From Acidobacteriaceae bacterium (GTDB lineage Bacteria > Acidobacteriota > Terriglobia > Terriglobales > Acidobacteriaceae), in assembly GCA_030040395.1 (NCBI GenBank), contig JASHTU010000382.1:1-13851 (forward strand): a stretch of DNA of 13,851 bases, written 5' to 3'. The notes below the pieces were generated by a model. That model did no database searches. It was not told the origin of the DNA and saw only the letters and a list, made by a program, of their open reading frames with translations. Every line of letters begins with the position of its first letter. Position 1 is the stretch's first letter. This document shows positions 1 to 6,726 of the stretch, in pieces. A program made the position numbers and the translations under genes.

Positions 1-49
1 AAAATCCCCCACAGTGTTTCAGCGCATTGAGAGCTGGGAATGCAGAGGT

Positions 50-331
50 TCAGGAACAGGAGATCTGCCCGGACGCGGCGATGGAGATCCATTGCAAGAA
101 ACTGCCTTGGGGCGTTGCTCGCAATTGCTGAGCCTTTGCGGCGCAGGCAAGAGCCGCCCTGCAATCGCCCCGTCGGAGGTGTTGCCGGGCTTGCTGGCGC
201 AAGCGATAAGCTTGGGCACTGAGCAGCATCAGCGTGGTCATACCGGCGCCGCAACGCGGGCATCTGGCCGCCCCGCGAAAGCGAGCCCGGAACACCGGGC
301 AGGAGCCCGCGCGCGGTGAATCGCCATTCAT
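50..331 (-). CDS. Small zinc-ribbon/TPR-like protein (unnamed family)
   Basis: This 93-residue protein has no function I can name. A Cys-Pro pair near residue 11 is followed by a short Arg-rich linker and a CPRCG knuckle at about residues 24-28, which looks like a reduced or degenerate zinc ribbon. The rest is helical: an Ala/Leu/Gln-rich segment and then a helix pair of the form LRxGDxxxALxxAxKAxxL, which resembles a single TPR unit. The arrangement (zinc knuckle, then one TPR-like hairpin) suggests a small protein-binding adaptor; that is inference. The start is the ATG at 329-331, which overlaps the stop of the preceding small ORF as ATGA and has a GAGGGA Shine-Dalgarno 6 nt upstream. A longer in-frame reading back to 487 exists but ignores this ribosome site. 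It is the last gene on the left edge and probably lies downstream of the fadN transcript. Confidence 0.55.
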   Translation of the reverse strand: MNGDSPRAGSCPVFRARFRGAARCPRCGAGMTTLMLLSAQAYRLRQQARQHLRRGDCRAALACAAKAQQLRATPQGSFLQWISIAASGQISCS

Positions 332-435
332 ACGCGTCCCTCGATCATGAACAACAGGTCGCGCATTTCGTGCGACGCCTGATCGAAAGCGGCGGCATCT
401 CGGGCATCGATCGCCGACTCGATCGTCTGGTTCAA
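328..435 (-). CDS. Very small ORF, possibly a frameshifted gene fragment
   Basis: This frame encodes about 35 residues. It is acidic and helical, with a core reading SAIDARDAAAFDQ followed by HEMRDLLFMIEGRV, and ends at a TGA that overlaps the ATG of the next gene. The composition looks like real protein and the overlap suggests translational coupling. The start is poor: the only candidate after the upstream in-frame stop (457-459) is a TTG at 433-435 with no visible Shine-Dalgarno. The adjacent frame upstream (about 498-432) also reads like protein (FGDLADSAPFDHDLQRSI) and stops at a TGA that overlaps this TTG. The two could be one gene of about 60 codons broken by a real or assembly frameshift. 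I do not recognise the family. Confidence 0.35.
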   Translation of the reverse strand: MNQTIESAIDARDAAAFDQASHEMRDLLFMIEGRV

Positions 436-496
436 ATCGATCGCTGAAGATCGTGGTCAAAAGGGGCTGAGTCGGCAAGATCGCCAAAGGAGCGGG

Positions 497-524
497 TCAA
501 TTGGGCATGTTCAATTCGGCATGT
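497..524. repeat. 14-bp tandem duplication at a stop codon
   Basis: Two adjacent 14-nt units, TCAATTGGGCATGT (497-510) and TCAATTCGGCATGT (511-524), differ at one base. On the minus strand the second unit carries the last three codons (M-P-N) and TGA stop of the secreted hypothetical gene. The first unit is a duplicate just past the stop. It looks like a replication-slippage duplication. Confidence 0.75.
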
Positions 525-1143
525 CCAGCAGTGTCCACGCATTCTTCGCGTAGAAGTGGTAAATGGTGCGGTGGTCTACGGTGGAGTCGGCCAGGGCGTC
601 GTGATCGATGCGCGGCGGTCGCGGAACCAAGCCGGTTTGCGCGTCGTGCACCTCTTGCGGCGAGGCCGGATCGATGCCCCAGTTAAAGCCCAGCACGCCG
701 CCCGTCCCGTGCGCCTGGAGCCGTTCTGTCTCCGGAGCCGAAGCGAGCACAAACGGGTCCGAGGGGTCACGGCCGGAGGCGCCGGCGAAGAAAACTAGCA
801 GCGAAACCGTTCCTTCGGCTGAGCATAGCACCGCCCAGTCGGAGGATCGGGGACCTTCCAGGCTGGCATGCACGACGTTTTCCGGCCGGTGCGCCTCGTA
901 GGTCTGCGGAATCAGGCAGCCGCGGCGATTAAGCTCGGCCTGTATCGCAGCCGGCAAATCGGGAAACGAATCGATCGGCAAATGGCGGATGAGGTAAGGG
1001 ACCGACCGGCCGTCCACGTTGAGTAATCCGGATTCGTTGAGCCCGCTGAGGGCCAGCGTTGTTTTTGTGTTTTGGCTCCCTGGCGAGATGGCCCCAAGCG
1101 CCGAACAAGCTGCCGAAAACAAGGCCAACGCCAGGAGCTTCAT
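511..1143 (-). CDS. Secreted hypothetical protein with signal peptide
   Basis: This is a 210-residue exported protein. The N-terminus has a Lys followed by a hydrophobic Leu/Ala/Phe stretch and a likely signal-peptidase I site near residue 18 (SALGA before ISPGS). A cysteine lies in the hydrophobic segment, but the surrounding residues are a poor lipobox. The mature part contains SDWAVLCS and SLLVFF segments typical of a compact beta-rich domain, and ends with RIDHDALADS and a YHFYAKNAWTLLD tail. I recall similar proteins as uncharacterised secreted proteins of Acidobacteria but cannot give a function. The start is the ATG at 1141-1143, only 1 nt after the TGA of the upstream fadN-like gene, so the two are probably co-transcribed and translationally coupled. 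A longer reading to 1185 would bury the signal peptide and overlap fadN. Confidence 0.75.
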   Translation of the reverse strand: MKLLALALFSAACSALGAISPGSQNTKTTLALSGLNESGLLNVDGRSVPYLIRHLPIDSFPDLPAAIQAELNRRGCLIPQTYEAHRPENVVHASLEGPRSSDWAVLCSAEGTVSLLVFFAGASGRDPSDPFVLASAPETERLQAHGTGGVLGFNWGIDPASPQEVHDAQTGLVPRPPRIDHDALADSTVDHRTIYHFYAKNAWTLLDMPN

Positions 1144-1144
1144 A

Positions 1145-3586
1145 TCAATTCCGCAACGGCTTTCCGGTCTTGAGTGTAAACGCAATCCGTTCCTGCGTCT
1201 TGGCCTCGCCGCACAAGGAGAGAAACGCCTCTCGCTCCAAATCCAGAAGGTATTGCTCGCTCACCGGCGCGCCCGGCGTCACCCGGCCGCCGGCAAGGAC
1301 GTAGGCAATCCAGCGGGCCACCTTCTGGTCGTGTTCGCTCGCATAGCCGGCCTCGCCCATGAGAAAGATCCCGGTTTCCATGGTGGCCAGCGCCGAGCTT
1401 CCCGGCGCCGGCACGGCCGTCCGGGGTTGTGGGGGGGTATAGCCGGCTTCGGCCATCGCTGCCGACTGCGCCCTGGCGTCGAGCAGCAAGCGGTCGCGAT
1501 TCATGCTGGTGCGGTCGCCGGGCGCTAGCAGGCCCATAGACAGCGCTTCGACGGCCGAGGTGGAAACCTTGGCCATGGCCATCAATTCGAGCCGGTTTTT
1601 GAGCGCCGTAGCCAGTTCCGCCGACTGCGCGAAGCGCGACGCCGGGTCGCGCGGATCGGGTGGGGCCAGGGCCGCGGCTGCATCGACGGCGCGGAAGAGC
1701 ATCTCCTTTGTTCCGCCGCCGGCGGGAATCAGACCCACGCCAGCCTCCACCAGCCCCATGTAGGTTTCCACGTGGGCCTGGCGGCGCGCCGCGTGCAGAC
1801 AGATCTCCGCGCCCCCGCCCAGCGTCAACCCAAACGGCGCCGCCACCACTGGCCGCGGGCAGAATTTCACCGCCGAGGTCATGCGTTGGAAGGCGTGGAG
1901 CATCGCCTCGACTTCATCCCACTCGCCCTCCTGCGCCGAGAGCAGCAGCTGCATCAGGTTGGCCCCGACGGAAAAACTCTCGCGGTCGCCAGAGATCACG
2001 AATCCGGCAAAATCGCGCACGCTGGCCGAGCCCGGGTCGAGGACCGAGGTGATCATTTCCAGCACGTCGCCGCCCACGGCGTTCTTGAGCGAGTGCAGCT
2101 CCAGGCAGGCGACGCCGTCGCCAAGATCGACCAGCGAAGCGCCGTTATTGCCGCGCACCACCTTGCCCTGGCGGCGAAAATCGAAGACCCGCGCCTGACC
2201 GGGAATCGTTCCCACCGGCTCCATCTTGCCCGTGGCCGGCTGGAAGCACATGCGACCCTGGTCGGCGTACCAGGAAGAAAAGCCGGCGTTTAGGAGCGCC
2301 TCCACATGGGCGCTGACCGGCGCGCCGAAGGCTTTCATCCGCTTCGCGATGGACGGCAGGTCGGCCGCGTCCCACATCTCGAACGGACCCTGCTCCCAGT
2401 TGAAGCCGGCGCGCATGGCGGCGTCGATGGAGGGCGCGTCGGCGGCCACTTCGCCGATGCGGTCGGCGGCATAGGTCCACAGCGACCCCAGCAGCGGCCA
2501 CAAAAATGACGCCGCCCTTTCCCGCGCCGGATCCTTGCCCAACAGCAGGCGCAGCCGCGCCCCATGCATGTCGGCGTTCTTCGCCATATCGAGGGCCGGA
2601 ATCGCCGGCTTCTCGAAAGGCCTGTAGACAAATTTCGCCGGATCGAGCACCAGCCGCTCCTCTTTGCCGCCGGCGCTGCGAATCTTCTTGTAAAACCCCT
2701 GGCCGGTCTTATCGCCGAGCCAGCCGCGCTTCATCATTTCGCGCAACAGCCTGGAAAACCGGCCTTCGTTCACGCCCTGGGGAAAATTCGCCGCCACGTG
2801 CGCCAGCACGTCGATGCCTACCAGGTCCGCGAGGCGGAAGGTTCCCGTTCGCGGCCAGCCCAGCACCGGCCCGGTGAGCGCATCCACCTCCTCGATGGTG
2901 AACCCCCAGTCCAACATCAGGTTGGCAGCCGTGAACGTGACAAAGATGCCCACGCGGTTGGCGATGAAGTTGGGCGTATCGTTGGCGTACACCACCTGCT
3001 TGCCCAGTACGCGGCCGGCAAAAGCCGAAAATGCGACCACCGCTTGGGGATCGCTTTCCACCGTGGGAATCACTTCGAGCAGCCGCATATACCGCGGCGG
3101 ATTGAAGAAGTGCGTTCCGAAAAACCGCTCGCGACCGCTGGGCAGCGCAGCGGCGATCTTGGCGATGGGCAGCCCCGAGGTGTTGGTGGTGAGCAGCGCG
3201 TGCGGCGCGAGATGCGGTCGAACCCGTTCCAACAATGCGGCTTTAATGCCGAGATTTTCCGTGACGGCCTCCACGACCCAGTCGCAGCCGGCCAGCCGCG
3301 CCAGGTCGTGGTCGAATGTGCCGGGCGTAATCAGCGCCGCGGCTCCCGGCTCAAACAACGCCGCGGGTTTCGACTTCGCGAGCGCATCGAGCGCCGCCTT
3401 TGCGGGCATCGCTGCACCCTCTTTGGCGGGAATATCAAGCATCAGCGTGGGAATGCCGGCGTTGGCCAAGTGAGCGGCAATCCGGGAGCCCATGGTTCCC
3501 GCGCCCAGCACGGCGGCGCGCCGCACCAGCAGCGGCCGGTCGGTCGAACGGTAAGTAGGAGCCGAAATGAAGGCGGTGGAGCTCAT
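1145..3586 (-). CDS. fadN: 3-hydroxyacyl-CoA dehydrogenase / enoyl-CoA hydratase fusion (FadN-like)
   Basis: This 813-residue enzyme covers two steps of fatty-acid beta-oxidation: hydration of enoyl-CoA and NAD-dependent oxidation of 3-hydroxyacyl-CoA. The dehydrogenase half comes first. A Rossmann loop GAGTMG lies at residues 28-33. The signature GTHFFNPPRYMRLLEVIP at about 157-174 carries the catalytic His159 and Glu171, and DTPNFIANR opens the C-terminal dehydrogenase domain. A second helical dehydrogenase-type domain follows to about 480. The crotonase domain begins near 490; its two expected glutamates are in GGGAE (Glu594) and GLVEAG (Glu614). Domain order and length match Bacillus subtilis FadN (about 790 aa), not E. 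coli FadB, which has the hydratase first. The start is the ATG at 3584-3586 with a GGGAG Shine-Dalgarno; an in-frame upstream extension lacks family similarity. No thiolase or acyl-CoA dehydrogenase partner is visible in the window. Confidence 0.93.
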   Translation of the reverse strand: MSSTAFISAPTYRSTDRPLLVRRAAVLGAGTMGSRIAAHLANAGIPTLMLDIPAKEGAAMPAKAALDALAKSKPAALFEPGAAALITPGTFDHDLARLAGCDWVVEAVTENLGIKAALLERVRPHLAPHALLTTNTSGLPIAKIAAALPSGRERFFGTHFFNPPRYMRLLEVIPTVESDPQAVVAFSAFAGRVLGKQVVYANDTPNFIANRVGIFVTFTAANLMLDWGFTIEEVDALTGPVLGWPRTGTFRLADLVGIDVLAHVAANFPQGVNEGRFSRLLREMMKRGWLGDKTGQGFYKKIRSAGGKEERLVLDPAKFVYRPFEKPAIPALDMAKNADMHGARLRLLLGKDPARERAASFLWPLLGSLWTYAADRIGEVAADAPSIDAAMRAGFNWEQGPFEMWDAADLPSIAKRMKAFGAPVSAHVEALLNAGFSSWYADQGRMCFQPATGKMEPVGTIPGQARVFDFRRQGKVVRGNNGASLVDLGDGVACLELHSLKNAVGGDVLEMITSVLDPGSASVRDFAGFVISGDRESFSVGANLMQLLLSAQEGEWDEVEAMLHAFQRMTSAVKFCPRPVVAAPFGLTLGGGAEICLHAARRQAHVETYMGLVEAGVGLIPAGGGTKEMLFRAVDAAAALAPPDPRDPASRFAQSAELATALKNRLELMAMAKVSTSAVEALSMGLLAPGDRTSMNRDRLLLDARAQSAAMAEAGYTPPQPRTAVPAPGSSALATMETGIFLMGEAGYASEHDQKVARWIAYVLAGGRVTPGAPVSEQYLLDLEREAFLSLCGEAKTQERIAFTLKTGKPLRN

Positions 3587-3726
3587 AAGCTCTCCCTGCG
3601 AGGGGTTGAAGTGGGAAACCCGGACGGTTTTCACTCTGCACGCGCCCAAATGGAAAAGGATCTGTCGAACCACCGTCTCCGAAATGCGTTCTTTCCGGCC
3701 CGGTTCGAGCGGGCGCAACCGCAGGC

Positions 3727-3756
3727 AGCATACGAAAGGTTGGCGGGCGGGGTCAA
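3727..3756 (-). promoter_or_regulatory. Sigma70-type promoter for fadN
   Basis: On the minus strand, TTGACC (3756-3751) and TATGCT (3732-3727) are separated by 18 nt, matching 5/6 and 4/6 of the sigma70 consensus. The -35 hexamer overlaps the TGA stop of the VOC gene. The inferred transcription start is near 3720, giving a leader of about 134 nt before the fadN ATG. A short hairpin (GCCCG at 3698-3702, CGGGC at 3710-3714) lies early in this leader. I saw no obvious FadR-type operator. Confidence 0.45.
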
Positions 3757-4175
3757 GGCGCGGAAGCGGTAGTGTCCGAATTTGCATTTTGCGCAGCGAA
3801 CGTTGACAGCGATGCTTCCAGGAGGACGACGTTGTGCCCTTCGGGATCATGGAGCACAGCCCAAGGCCGCCGCCGACCGTCGCCGTACGGCGTCATTTCG
3901 AGAATTCGTTCCACAGCGATAGAACGGACAGCATCCGCGAGATTGGAAACTTCGAGAAAGATCACGGCTTTATCGCGCGACGGATAGGACTCTGATCCTT
4001 TGCTTTCCAGGCAGACAAATGTCGGCCCTGCGTTGAATCGGGCATGGTGACCCCCCACCTCATCCAACAACTCAAGACCGAGAGTTTCGTTGTAAAACCG
4101 CTTCCCTGCCTGAAGATCCTCGAAATACAACTCGACTCCGATCAGATGTGCGTTGAGTTTATTCTCTTCTGCCAT
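3753..4175 (-). CDS. VOC-family (glyoxalase/bleomycin-resistance fold) protein
   Basis: This 140-residue protein has the length of one VOC unit, two beta-alpha-beta-beta-beta modules. The first module opens with HLIGVELYFEDLQAGKRFYNETLGLEL, in which the 'F(Y)xxxLGL' pattern is characteristic of the superfamily. The second opens at AVIFLEVSNLADAV and closes with VLHDPEGHNVVLLE, the usual terminal strand with a metal-ligand Glu. VOC members include glyoxalase I, extradiol dioxygenases and antibiotic-binding proteins. Nothing here fixes the substrate, so I leave it unnamed. The start is the ATG at 4173-4175 with a GGGAG Shine-Dalgarno about 7 nt upstream. The gene lies divergent to rpsP and upstream of fadN on the same strand, but fadN appears to have its own promoter. 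Confidence 0.85.
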   Translation of the reverse strand: MAEENKLNAHLIGVELYFEDLQAGKRFYNETLGLELLDEVGGHHARFNAGPTFVCLESKGSESYPSRDKAVIFLEVSNLADAVRSIAVERILEMTPYGDGRRRPWAVLHDPEGHNVVLLEASLSTFAAQNANSDTTASAP

Positions 4176-4249
4176 TTCGGTCTCCCAGAGAATTATTGCG
4201 CAGACTTGAGCCCAGATAAGATTAGGACACCACTCGCGCAAGCGGCGAT

Positions 4250-4279
4250 TTGCCTCGAAGGCCCGGAATCGGCGATACT
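4250..4279 (+). promoter_or_regulatory. Possible promoter for the rpsP operon in the divergent spacer
   Basis: The divergent gap between the VOC gene and rpsP (4176-4480, about 305 nt) holds no convincing gene. TTGCCT (4250-4255) and GATACT (4274-4279) are 18 nt apart and match sigma70 hexamers moderately (4/6 each). This would start transcription near 4286 and leave a leader of about 195 nt. The match is weak, and an A/G-rich stretch upstream of the rpsP ribosome site is the only other landmark I see. Confidence 0.3.
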
Positions 4280-4480
4280 TGAGCGTTGTGTCTTGCACGG
4301 CTGGGCGCACCCGCCCGGCCTTTCTGTTGCCCGGAGCGCATCCGTCGCGGCCGGCGCGAGCGGCTCCAAAGGACCCCGGGAGTCGGCGGGTTCCGAAACC
4401 GAATCCGCTTTGCGGGCGGGAAGGCAGCCGCAGCAGAAATCAAGGAAACTCGAAGGGAATTGGAAAGGAACTTTATCGCC

Positions 4481-4843
4481 GTGGTGATGATTCGACTGGC
4501 GCGCGTTGGCGCCCGCAAACAACCGTTCTACCGTATCGTGGTCATTGAAAAGGACCGCGCCCGCAATGGCCGTTCGATTGAGGTCGTCGGCGCCTACAAC
4601 CCGCGCACCAGCCCGGCCACAGTGTTGTTGAAGCATGAACGCATCGCCTACTGGCGCAGCGTGGGCGCGCAACTTACCCCCACGGTCGAAAAACTGGTGG
4701 CGAAGCACCCCGCGCCGGCTCCAACGGTCGACGAAACACCCATCAAACCGCCCGTCCCTGCTCGCGAGCCAGCGGCTGAGTCCGCTGCCGAGCCGGCCGC
4801 TGGCCCGGTCGCCGAGCCGGCCCCGGATTCAGCCGCGGCTTAG
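4481..4843 (+). CDS. rpsP: 30S ribosomal protein S16
   Basis: This is ribosomal protein S16, which binds 16S rRNA early in 30S assembly. The signature IRLARVGARKQPFYRIVV is at the N-terminus, followed by GRSIEVVGAYNPR and a KHERIAYWRSVGAQLTPTVEKL segment, all family-typical. The conserved core ends near residue 80. A tail of about 40 residues follows, rich in Ala, Pro and Glu, with a repeated AEPAA-like unit; such tails vary between phyla. The start is uncertain. GTG at 4481 has an AAGGAA Shine-Dalgarno about 10 nt upstream and gives MVMIRLARVG. ATG at 4487 is the alternative but lies 16 nt from that site. Its neighbours khpA and rimM form the usual S16-KH-RimM order. An ffh gene, often found upstream, is not present here. 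Confidence 0.93.
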   Translation: MVMIRLARVGARKQPFYRIVVIEKDRARNGRSIEVVGAYNPRTSPATVLLKHERIAYWRSVGAQLTPTVEKLVAKHPAPAPTVDETPIKPPVPAREPAAESAAEPAAGPVAEPAPDSAAA

Positions 4844-4972
4844 CCGCAGTTGGTCGTTTCCCTGGTCCGCAATTTTCCATTTGTGGCGACGGTAGCCTGT
4901 TATCAACTTCCGCGCGTGGGAATGGCGAATAGCAGGCGGCGGAGAATTGCTAGGGCGCCGTTCCCCGCGCTG

Positions 4973-4981
4973 TGGTACTAT
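4973..4981 (+). promoter_or_regulatory. Possible extended -10 promoter in the rpsP-khpA gap
   Basis: The rpsP-khpA gap is unusually long for this operon (4844-5149, about 306 nt) and holds no ORF I trust. TGG followed by TACTAT (4976-4981) fits an extended -10 element (TGn-TATAAT). There is no recognisable -35, which extended -10 promoters tolerate. Transcription would start near 4988 and give a leader of about 160 nt. That leader contains a 6-bp hairpin, TCCCTT (5033-5038) with AAGGGA (5044-5049) around a 5-nt loop. This suggests khpA-rimM may be expressed separately from rpsP. Confidence 0.3.
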
Positions 4982-5149
4982 TCGCGCACAGGTTCAATTT
5001 GCCAATTTCGGAATGCCAGCATTTGCGGAAACTCCCTTGAACGAAGGGACACAATCAAGTGGGCGCGACCCCAGGGAGCGGCGACGTTCCGCGGCTCTTT
5101 CAAGGGCTACACGATTTCCGAAAATGCCGGCCCGGTCAGAGGCAAGAAC

Positions 5150-5428
5150 ATGACCCAAAACGATATGGTCGCATCAATCTCAGTTGCCGACTTGGTCCGC
5201 GAGATCGCCCAGGCTCTGGTGGATGAGCCGGAAGCCGTCGAGGTGGAATCGGTGGCGCGGGACGAGAATACCGTCCTCAAGCTTCGCGTCGCCCCTCAGG
5301 ATGTGGGCAAGGTCATCGGCAAGCAGGGGCGGACCGCACGTTCGGTGCGCACCATCCTGGGCGCCGTCAGCATGAAGCTGCACCATCGCTACACGCTCGA
5401 CATCCTCGAAGAGGACGACGAGGAGTAG
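5150..5428 (+). CDS. khpA: KH-domain RNA-binding protein KhpA
   Basis: This 92-residue protein consists essentially of one KH domain. The GxxG loop that grips RNA is GKQG at residues 57-60, inside VGKVIGKQGRTARSVRTIL. The preceding helix (ISVADLVREIAQALVDEPEAVEVE) is typical of KhpA (YlqC). KhpA partners with KhpB/Jag in firmicutes as an RNA chaperone affecting cell elongation and division; that role here is inferred from homology. The acidic C-terminus (LEEDDEE) is also common. The start is the ATG at 5150 with a CAGAGG ribosome site 7 nt upstream. The open frame extends back to 4850 but the extra 100 residues look non-coding. The gene sits between rpsP and rimM, its usual place. Confidence 0.92.
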   Translation: MTQNDMVASISVADLVREIAQALVDEPEAVEVESVARDENTVLKLRVAPQDVGKVIGKQGRTARSVRTILGAVSMKLHHRYTLDILEEDDEE

Positions 5429-5453
5429 CAGTGGAACTGACGCTTGGCTTGAG

Positions 5454-6041
5454 TTGGTTCCGGAGCCGGAGTTGACTCCGGGTGACCCCGCGGCGCAGTG
5501 GGTGTGGCTGGCCCGGATTCGCCGCCCGCAGGGCCGCAAAGGCGAGGTCTTCGCTGAGATCCTCACCGATTTTCCTGAAAAATTCGCCGACCGCCGGGCC
5601 TTCTGGCTGTTGAATGCGGATGCCTCCGCCGCCGAGCCGCGCCGCGTCGAGATTGCCGCGCATTGGCTGCACAAAGGCGGCGTGGTGCTGGACTTCGCGG
5701 GCGTCGATTCCATCTCCACCGCCGAGGCGCTCTCCGGCCTCGTCGTCGCCGTGCCCTGCGCGGAGCGGGTTGCGCTCGGCGAAGACGAAACCTATGTCTC
5801 CGACCTGATCGGCTGCGTGCTGGTGGATGTGGCGGGGTCGGAACCCATCGCGGTCGGCGAAATAGAAGACGTGGACCGTACCGCCGGCCCGGTGGCGCTG
5901 CTCGTTGTCCGCGCCGCCTTGGGCGAGGTCCTGATCCCATTTGTAAAGAGCTATTTGCGCAAAATCGACCTTGAAGCTGGGCGCATTGAGATGGCGCTGC
6001 CGGAGGGGCTTATCGACCTCAACGCGCCGTGTTCTGTTTAA
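5454..6041 (+). CDS. rimM: Ribosome maturation factor RimM
   Basis: RimM binds S19 on the pre-30S particle and helps mature the 3' domain of 16S rRNA. The 195-residue product shows both domains. The N-terminal RimM domain starts at VWLARIRRPQGRKGEVFAEI (residues about 17-36) and runs to about 95. The C-terminal PRC-barrel domain contains ETYVSDLIGCVLVD, VGEIEDV, EVLIPFV and the closing LPEGLIDL. The start is a TTG at 5454; no ATG or GTG exists in frame between the upstream khpA stop region and the conserved core, and no strong Shine-Dalgarno is visible. A second TTG at 5472 is possible. The gap from khpA is 25 nt, so the two are probably co-transcribed. The usual next gene, trmD, is displaced about 2 kb downstream by an inverted gene pair. 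Confidence 0.9.
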   Translation: MVPEPELTPGDPAAQWVWLARIRRPQGRKGEVFAEILTDFPEKFADRRAFWLLNADASAAEPRRVEIAAHWLHKGGVVLDFAGVDSISTAEALSGLVVAVPCAERVALGEDETYVSDLIGCVLVDVAGSEPIAVGEIEDVDRTAGPVALLVVRAALGEVLIPFVKSYLRKIDLEAGRIEMALPEGLIDLNAPCSV

Positions 6042-6047
6042 TCGGGT

Positions 6048-6078
6048 GGCAGGTTCTGCCTGACCATTCTCTTTTTTC
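6048..6078 (+). terminator. Weak intrinsic terminator candidate after rimM
   Basis: GGCAG (6048-6052) and CTGCC (6056-6060) form a 5-bp stem with a 3-nt loop, 7 nt after the rimM stop. A T-rich tract (CTCTTTTTTC, 6069-6078) begins about 8 nt beyond the stem. The stem is short and the gap to the T-tract longer than usual, so efficiency may be low. It lies where the rpsP operon meets the convergent minus-strand pair. Confidence 0.35.
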
Positions 6079-6110
6079 TTCCTGGTCGCGAGACTGGGAA
6101 TCCACCGGAT

Positions 6111-6128
6111 CCGGGATTCGACTCCCGG
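6111..6128. repeat. Perfect 6-bp hairpin resembling a tRNA T-arm
   Basis: CCGGGA (6111-6116), loop TTCGAC, TCCCGG (6123-6128) form a perfect stem-loop directly beyond the stop codon of the convergent minus-strand gene. The TTCGAC loop and GC-rich stem resemble a tRNA T-arm, but no acceptor stem or anticodon arm can be built around it. It could be a tRNA remnant or a 3'-end hairpin for the minus-strand transcript; there is no adjacent T-run on that strand. Confidence 0.45.
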
Positions 6129-6129
6129 C

Positions 6130-6726
6130 CTATTGAAACGCCAACGGCTTCCAAAGCCCATTCTGCTTCAAGGCCAGTTGCAGCGGCCGCGGCGGGCCCT
6201 TGGCCGGCACGGTCACTTCCATCCACAGTTCCTGACCGGCTGTTAGCGGCAGTGGGCTGACGGCGTGCTCGGCAATATAGAAAGCCACCGGCGCATCGAG
6301 GCGCATGGCGCGGCAGGAGGCGCCCGGCTGCGCGGTCACCATTTGGCCGGGCAAGCTTGCGTCCTGGTTCGCAATCCGGATGGCCATAAGGGTGTTGTTT
6401 TCCACCTGGAGCTGGGCGTTAAACCGCACTGCCTGGCGACGGCCAATGGAATAAGGGCCTGGCCTCACGGCGCCGTCCACATCGCGGGGAAAATTGGCTG
6501 CCCCGGCCGAAGGCAGCGTGCTCTGGCAGCCATCCACGGTGAGTTGGAGGCTCAGATAGCGACCGCGCATGGGCAGTTGGGGGTCGAAGGTGGCGGCGCG
6601 GACCCAAACCCGCGGGCTCGTCCAGCGCTGAACGAAGTATTTGGCCGCGACCGAGCAAACCAGCCCCAACTGGACCACGAGCAACGCCAGCGAGGCGCCG
6701 GATAGCGAAGTCTTGAAGATTCTCAT
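6130..6726 (-). CDS. GDYXXLXY-family membrane-anchored protein
   Basis: This 198-residue protein begins with a short basic N-terminus and one transmembrane helix at about residues 9-28 (LALLVVQLGLVCSVAAKY). A predicted extracytoplasmic region follows with PMRGRYLSLQLTV at about 50-60, which matches the GDYXXLXY family motif in degenerate form (RGRYLSLQ). This family is typically encoded next to DUF2157 proteins, exactly as here. Its biochemical role is unknown. The start ATG (6724-6726) overlaps the TGA stop of the upstream DUF2157 gene as ATGA, a strong sign of translational coupling and of a paired function. Two cysteines (in DGCQST and GASCRA) could form a disulfide outside the membrane. 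An open frame extends to 7527 but overlaps DUF2157 in another frame and is a shadow there. Confidence 0.75.
   Translation of the reverse strand: MRIFKTSLSGASLALLVVQLGLVCSVAAKYFVQRWTSPRVWVRAATFDPQLPMRGRYLSLQLTVDGCQSTLPSAGAANFPRDVDGAVRPGPYSIGRRQAVRFNAQLQVENNTLMAIRIANQDASLPGQMVTAQPGASCRAMRLDAPVAFYIAEHAVSPLPLTAGQELWMEVTVPAKGPPRPLQLALKQNGLWKPLAFQ

Noticed and set aside
2564..3772. 402-codon plus-strand open frame antisense to fadN
   Set aside because: It is Arg/Gly/His/Gln-rich with no recognisable domain and lies entirely opposite the well-supported FadN reading; long shadow frames are expected in GC-rich genes.
3587..3850. 88-residue N-terminal extension of FadN
   Set aside because: The extension is Arg-rich without family similarity, crosses the promoter and VOC gene, and the ATG at 3586 has a good Shine-Dalgarno.
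6080..6135. Complete tRNA gene around the T-arm-like hairpin
   Set aside because: No acceptor stem, D-arm or anticodon arm can be formed with the flanking bases on either strand.
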